Positions 59,883 through 64,000 of a DNA stretch of 64,000 nucleotides are shown here, in pieces. Both the position numbers and the translations under genes were made by a program. The stretch spans positions 1,364,001 through 1,428,000 of the forward strand of contig JASJOG010000027.1 of NCBI GenBank assembly GCA_030142905.1. The letters run 5' to 3'. Origin of the DNA: Heliopora coerulea (Eukaryota > Cnidaria > Anthozoa > Scleralcyonacea > Helioporidae). The notes below the pieces were generated by a model. It saw only the letters and a program-made list of their open reading frames with translations, was not told the DNA's origin and ran no database searches. Position 1 is the stretch's first letter. Every line of letters begins with the position of its first letter.

Positions 59883-61355
59883 TCAAGAGCTGGTTATTGC
59901 TGTAGCGGTTGCAAAACACCTAGCTTCAATCATCGGTGGTAGTTCTTCCCACATATATCGATCAAAACTAAAACATTCAACCGAGTTAAGATATCCTTCT
60001 TCCTTGTTCCACCCTCCCATTACAACTAATCCATTCCGAGAAACGACGGCTGAACACGCTGTTCTTTTATGCTTCATCGGCGGTAGCGTTCTAATCTCTC
60101 CTTTTACGTTGTACATAACAACGCTGTCTAAAATCTTGCCTTCTTTATCATATCCACCAGCAACAATAACATTTTCACCCCAACTTACCGTAGCCATTTT
60201 ACACAAGGCAAAAGGTAACGTCGGGATCTTTGTACACTCATTCTTATTTATATCATACATTTCAACACAATCAAGACTGTCTTTATATAGGCCGCTTGAG
60301 GTCCCCCCAACAACCACAATCTTATTACCAATCAGTGCAGCCCCGTGATGAGATCTCTTTTGAAGCATTGGAGATCTTGAATTAGAAAAGTACGGAGGAA
60401 CGAGAAATATTTCATGAATATCTTTGTAGACGTTATCGGAATCATTTCCTCCAATAACAAAAAGGCGATCTTTGTAAACTACGCTTTGATGTGCCGTACA
60501 TTTCTTAGCTAGCTTTTTTGGAAAGTCAGACCAGGCTGGTGATATCAATTTCTGATTGAAGTTCAGTGCTTCCATGTTGTCCAAAATCACATCTCTGTTA
60601 CTTCCTCCCATCACAATTACTCTACCCTCGTAAAAGACTGACGACCCAGACGAACGAACTTTTTTCAATGATTGTAGTCTTTCCCACCTTCTCGTTGTCC
60701 AGCTAAACATTTCGACCGAGTCGAGTCTTAAAGGATCTCCTCCTTTTCCACCAGCAATGATGATATCTTCTCTAACGCTTGAAATGCGTTGGTCTTCATT
60801 AGAATACTTCGAACCTTTCATTCCAGCCACCATACAACACAATTGATCGTTTAGTTCATCAAGACGTGTCTTCATCTCGTCTCTCTCTCTCCTCAACGCG
60901 TCATAATCAGCTCCACTCACCTTCCTGTAATAGCAGACTTCGTCTTCATGACGAATCTGGTCCTGTTTGTTCATCACAACGTTACATCCATCGTTCGAAC
61001 ATGTAACGCGAGCAAATCCACAGTTACTCAAATGAGTCGCCAGATCCCCCAGTTTAACAAACTCAGCACAGCCTCGATCAACGTTCTCACATCGAATCAT
61101 CAGCTTAGACAAATGTTTAGTCAAAAACATGGCTGGTTTTCTTAGTGTTTCCAAGGTCAATTCTTCCATGCAAGATGGACATGTTTGAGAGTTTGCAAGC
61201 AAGTGTCTTTGGATGCATGGCGCACAAAAATAGTGTTCGTTATTTTGACACTGAACTGGTTCCTTGAATACGTTCAAACAGATTGCACAATGGAACTCTT
61301 CATCAACAATATTCTCAAAGCGATCATCCTCATATCCCTGATCACCCTTCTCCAT
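59883..61355 (-). CDS. RING / TRAF-type zinc finger / Kelch repeat protein (copy B)
   Basis: This is an intronless paralogue of copy A, also 490 residues, with the same domain order. The RING uses C23, C26, C36, H41, C44, C47, C59 and C62, one residue longer before the last pair. Two zinc knuckles span about 89-141, a coiled coil lies near 151-175, and Kelch repeats follow to the C-terminus (IIIAGGKG, VIVMGGSN, LFVIGGND, IVVVGGTS, VIVAGGYD, LVVMGGWN). Identical length and strand and adjacency point to tandem duplication, perhaps after an original retrocopy since both lack introns. Residues around the Kelch loops differ more than the RING, as expected if substrate choice diverged. E3 ligase activity is inferred from the RING and is not demonstrated. 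Confidence 0.9.
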   Translation of the reverse strand: MEKGDQGYEDDRFENIVDEEFHCAICLNVFKEPVQCQNNEHYFCAPCIQRHLLANSQTCPSCMEELTLETLRKPAMFLTKHLSKLMIRCENVDRGCAEFVKLGDLATHLSNCGFARVTCSNDGCNVVMNKQDQIRHEDEVCYYRKVSGADYDALRRERDEMKTRLDELNDQLCCMVAGMKGSKYSNEDQRISSVREDIIIAGGKGGDPLRLDSVEMFSWTTRRWERLQSLKKVRSSGSSVFYEGRVIVMGGSNRDVILDNMEALNFNQKLISPAWSDFPKKLAKKCTAHQSVVYKDRLFVIGGNDSDNVYKDIHEIFLVPPYFSNSRSPMLQKRSHHGAALIGNKIVVVGGTSSGLYKDSLDCVEMYDINKNECTKIPTLPFALCKMATVSWGENVIVAGGYDKEGKILDSVVMYNVKGEIRTLPPMKHKRTACSAVVSRNGLVVMGGWNKEEGYLNSVECFSFDRYMWEELPPMIEARCFATATAITSS

Positions 61356-61649
61356 TTTACACCTCAGATATTCATAAACTGAAGAGTTACGTTGCGTGAC
61401 GTGGAATAAGGATGTTTAAATTTTAATTACATAACCTTCCATTAAAGAGTAAAAGACTTCTTTTGCACGTATAACGCCCACAGAACTTTTGTTTTCAACT
61501 GGGTCCTCAGCTACGTCTCGTCAATTTAAAGGTCGTAACCCCAATTCCTTTTATGGTTTACACACGGAAGTATTCACAAAATACAGTACATAAACCATTT
61601 GATGATGTTAGATAGACGTTGGTCAAATTCGTGCCTCAGAAAAACGAAT

Positions 61650-61735
61650 TCTGAGCCCCAGACGGGTATCGGAGGCACACTTTTCCTATAACCGGTGAGA
61701 CTCTAACCATTGAGCTACCGAGACTCAGATGGCGA
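61650..61735 (-). mobile_element. tRNA-like SINE head, family 2, copy 2
   Basis: On the minus strand gagtctcggtagctcaat, then ggttagagtctcaccggtta, matches the copy at 44795. The B box region is degenerate. Confidence 0.5.
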
Positions 61736-61894
61736 GCTAAGGCGCAAGTTCAACATACGTGCGACCTATGCGGCAGACATGATTCCCCCCTTTTGTTCTT
61801 TGTTCGCTTTTGTATTTTCCTATGTTCTTACATTTGTTCAATTGTTGAAATCTGTTGTTGTACAACTGTGTGCAGGAAAAGGTTAATTAGCCCA

Positions 61895-62172
61895 ACGGAT
61901 AAAATGTCTATTTATACTGGATAACCCCATCAACTACCCAAGTTGTTCTCCATAAAGGTCCAGTAAGGGCCACCCCTCGTGGGTCCAGTGTTACTACAGG
62001 AGGAAACCGGACTACCCGGAGAAAACCTGTGATGCTTGGTAGAGTCAAACTGGACAACACTCTTCTCACATGTGACAAGGCTAACTTTAATCAGATAACC
62101 GCACGGAGCTGGAATTGAACCCTAGTCACATGGACGAGAGACACGTTCACTGCCACTGTCACCAGCACCGCC
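61895..62172 (-). mobile_element. tRNA-derived SINE, family 1, copy 2
   Basis: Full-length homologue of the copy at 23255, in the same orientation. The B box is GGTTCAATTCC (62121-62111, one change from consensus), and the body words appear in the same order down to the tail near 61901 (gacattttatccg). The A box is damaged. Confidence 0.8.
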
Positions 62173-63703
62173 ACAACTCAACTCAAAACGTGCAAGGTTA
62201 CTTTTACATTTGCATTGGCATTCCAAAACATCTGATGAGGGGAACAGCATGCAAGCGGAAAGGCACCGAGTAAACGTCATACACCGTGACCGAAATGTTT
62301 AGTCTAAGTAAGTACTTTGCTGTAAGTACCAGGTGTTTAACTGAATACATCCTCGGTAATTCCTTGTCAGTTCTTAAATTTCTGAACACAACTGTTGATC
62401 ATCGTAGAACACACTAACTCAACTTCAATGAGTTATAAAACCTATTTCGATGAACAAAATAAAACCATAACAACAACGATATTATACGTTGAAAACGTTG
62501 TAAAGTACGATTTCTAAATCTAAATTATAGGGCAATTTTACCTCCGTATCCTTCGTTTTCAACTTGTATTCCTTTGCTGGCTTCTTCCAAGCTCCATGCG
62601 TTCACGTAAGCAGTTCTCTCAACTTCTAACGTTTCAGTCTAAGAATTCATTCATTCATATACACCTGTTGGGAACAATGCAATTTTTTTTCGCAGAATAT
62701 CAGTGTTCTCTGAAAGTCTAATTGTTTCAACGGGATAGAAGCCGTTTCAACACGCTTTCTTTGGTCGGGCCGTCGAGAGCAGAAGACAAATTACATGACT
62801 TGAACGGGTTTCAATATGTAATAAATCATTTGAATTTCAAATGAACATTCATAATTGTAAAAAGCGTCCCATAATAAAACTCTTATGAAAACCTCCTTAA
62901 TGAGCAAAGAACTCGGTTAACCCTTCCCAGGTGAGCAAAACCGTCTGAGATACATCCCTCTTATAGCTTCCGTTCTCGTATTTTAAGCCTCAAACGAGTA
63001 TTAGAGTTCTACCAGGCGACAACCGTATGTTTTGGACCCCGTAAAGCACGCATGGCGTTCTTTTTTTAAACGGCTTCAAGAACGAATCATTTTATACGTT
63101 CACTTGAAACTGACTTTGAAAATTAATATTGTTGGAGCCGCAGAAATCAACGAGAATCTTAGCGAAAGAAAACCACATTTTAAGACAAATCAAGGTCATG
63201 GATTTCCTTCGTGTTTTCGTCATGAATGATGATTGAGTTATTGGAAGTTACATAACATTCTAATTTTCTTCTTAGAAATGTGCTCCATTCAGTTCACTGC
63301 GGTAAGTCTTTATAGAGATGTTCAAGTTATTTAAAAAGGTACACCGACACAAGTAAGCGAACAGACAGACAGACCAACAGATGACCGTCCAAACAATTTC
63401 ACTTCCTCCAAATACCCACTTGATTCTAAATTTTAAAACATTACACAGTCTTGTTAGAAATTCTCTGATTTCAGGTAATTAAATAATTTTACAATAGATA
63501 AATTGGGCTTAGGCTTGTTTACGCTTCTGCCACTAAATTCACGTCATGAGGTAATTGACTTGGCTTGATATTATTATCTTACTTTTACTCACTTACAATC
63601 TGACAAAGGTAACCAGTCGTGTGAATTAACTCATGATGTGAATTGAATGCCAAGAAGCATAGACAAAGCGGAGCCGAATTTGCCCGGTGAATACGATCCC
63701 AAT
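62173..63703. other. Right-hand spacer, no gene recognised
   Basis: Only short frames, the longest 65 codons at 63032-63229, without recognisable domains. It is AT-rich, with no repeat family recognised apart from the SINE to its left. Confidence 0.4.
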
Positions 63704-63878
63704 TTAAATGAAATGTAATCCTTGGTCTTTCAAAAGACGTTCGCGAACCGTCTTTTCCAGATGACCAGGTGCATCATGGGGTTGGTGACGCTGAGAAGAC
63801 GAGGGATTTGTTACACTTTCCTGGTAATACACCTCTTTTGTAAGCGTACGCCGTCCGTAAATACTGGTGTGTAAATTC
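63704..63878 (-). CDS. Possible terminal exon of an unidentified gene
   Basis: A minus-strand frame of about 58 codons starts right after a good pyrimidine-rich acceptor (ttcttgttctctAG) and ends in TAA. The product is polar and charged, rich in Ser, Arg, His and Glu, and ends KTVRERLLKDQGLHFI, which looks like an amphipathic helix. The family is not recognised. If real, the rest of the gene lies to the right of this window. It could equally be a chance frame. Confidence 0.3.
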
Positions 63879-64000
63879 CTAGAGAACAAGAACCGAATTC
63901 GTCATTATTTTTGCGATTTCGATATCCTGACACAGACTGACCAGATTTTGGTTTTGAGGGCAATAGACTTTGGGTCCTGGCTAATTCTTTGCTTTAAAGC

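Overview
The window looks like animal nuclear DNA, most likely from a cnidarian such as a stony coral. It is AT-rich, the genes have many short exons with GT-AG introns, and intergenic and intronic DNA is full of foldback elements, MITEs, tRNA-derived SINEs and a Penelope-like retroelement carrying hammerhead ribozymes. The species assignment is inference; nothing bacterial or viral was seen.

Layout. A two-exon nucleoside hydrolase gene (2207-5137, +) lies beside an 11-kb tandem satellite (about 6600-17690). The satellite has 168-bp monomers, and part of it is organised as 325-bp dimers. One foldback element is inserted in it. After a repeat-rich gap comes ARPC3 (22863-30665, -), a subunit of the actin-nucleating Arp2/3 complex, spread over seven small exons. 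Its intron 4 holds the Penelope-like remnant, one hammerhead ribozyme with an intact core and two decayed ones. ARPC3 is head-to-head with CNTD1 (31072-38607, +), a cyclin-fold meiotic crossover factor with six exons. Their start codons are 406 bp apart, so they probably share a promoter.

Next is an SLC43-family membrane transporter in eleven exons (40397-53265, +) with an unusually long hydrophilic central loop. A pogo/Tigger-like element follows (53869-55816). Then come two tandem single-exon paralogues (56802-58274 and 59883-61355, both -) encoding 490-residue RING + TRAF-type zinc finger + Kelch proteins, with a broken Kelch fragment beside them. The right end holds SINE copies and a possible terminal exon of a gene running in from the right.

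Most multi-exon models were rebuilt by reading exons through splice sites, because single reading frames show only fragments. The protein genes do not form one pathway; they cover nucleoside salvage, actin branching, meiosis, small-solute transport and probable ubiquitin ligation. The most notable pattern is a set of five foldback insertions. Each has a palindrome, a one-sided tag of roughly 30-45 bp, an 11-14 bp target duplication and a shared hairpin core resembling a hammerhead scaffold. Another is ARPC3, which is intact except for a one-base deletion in exon 4.
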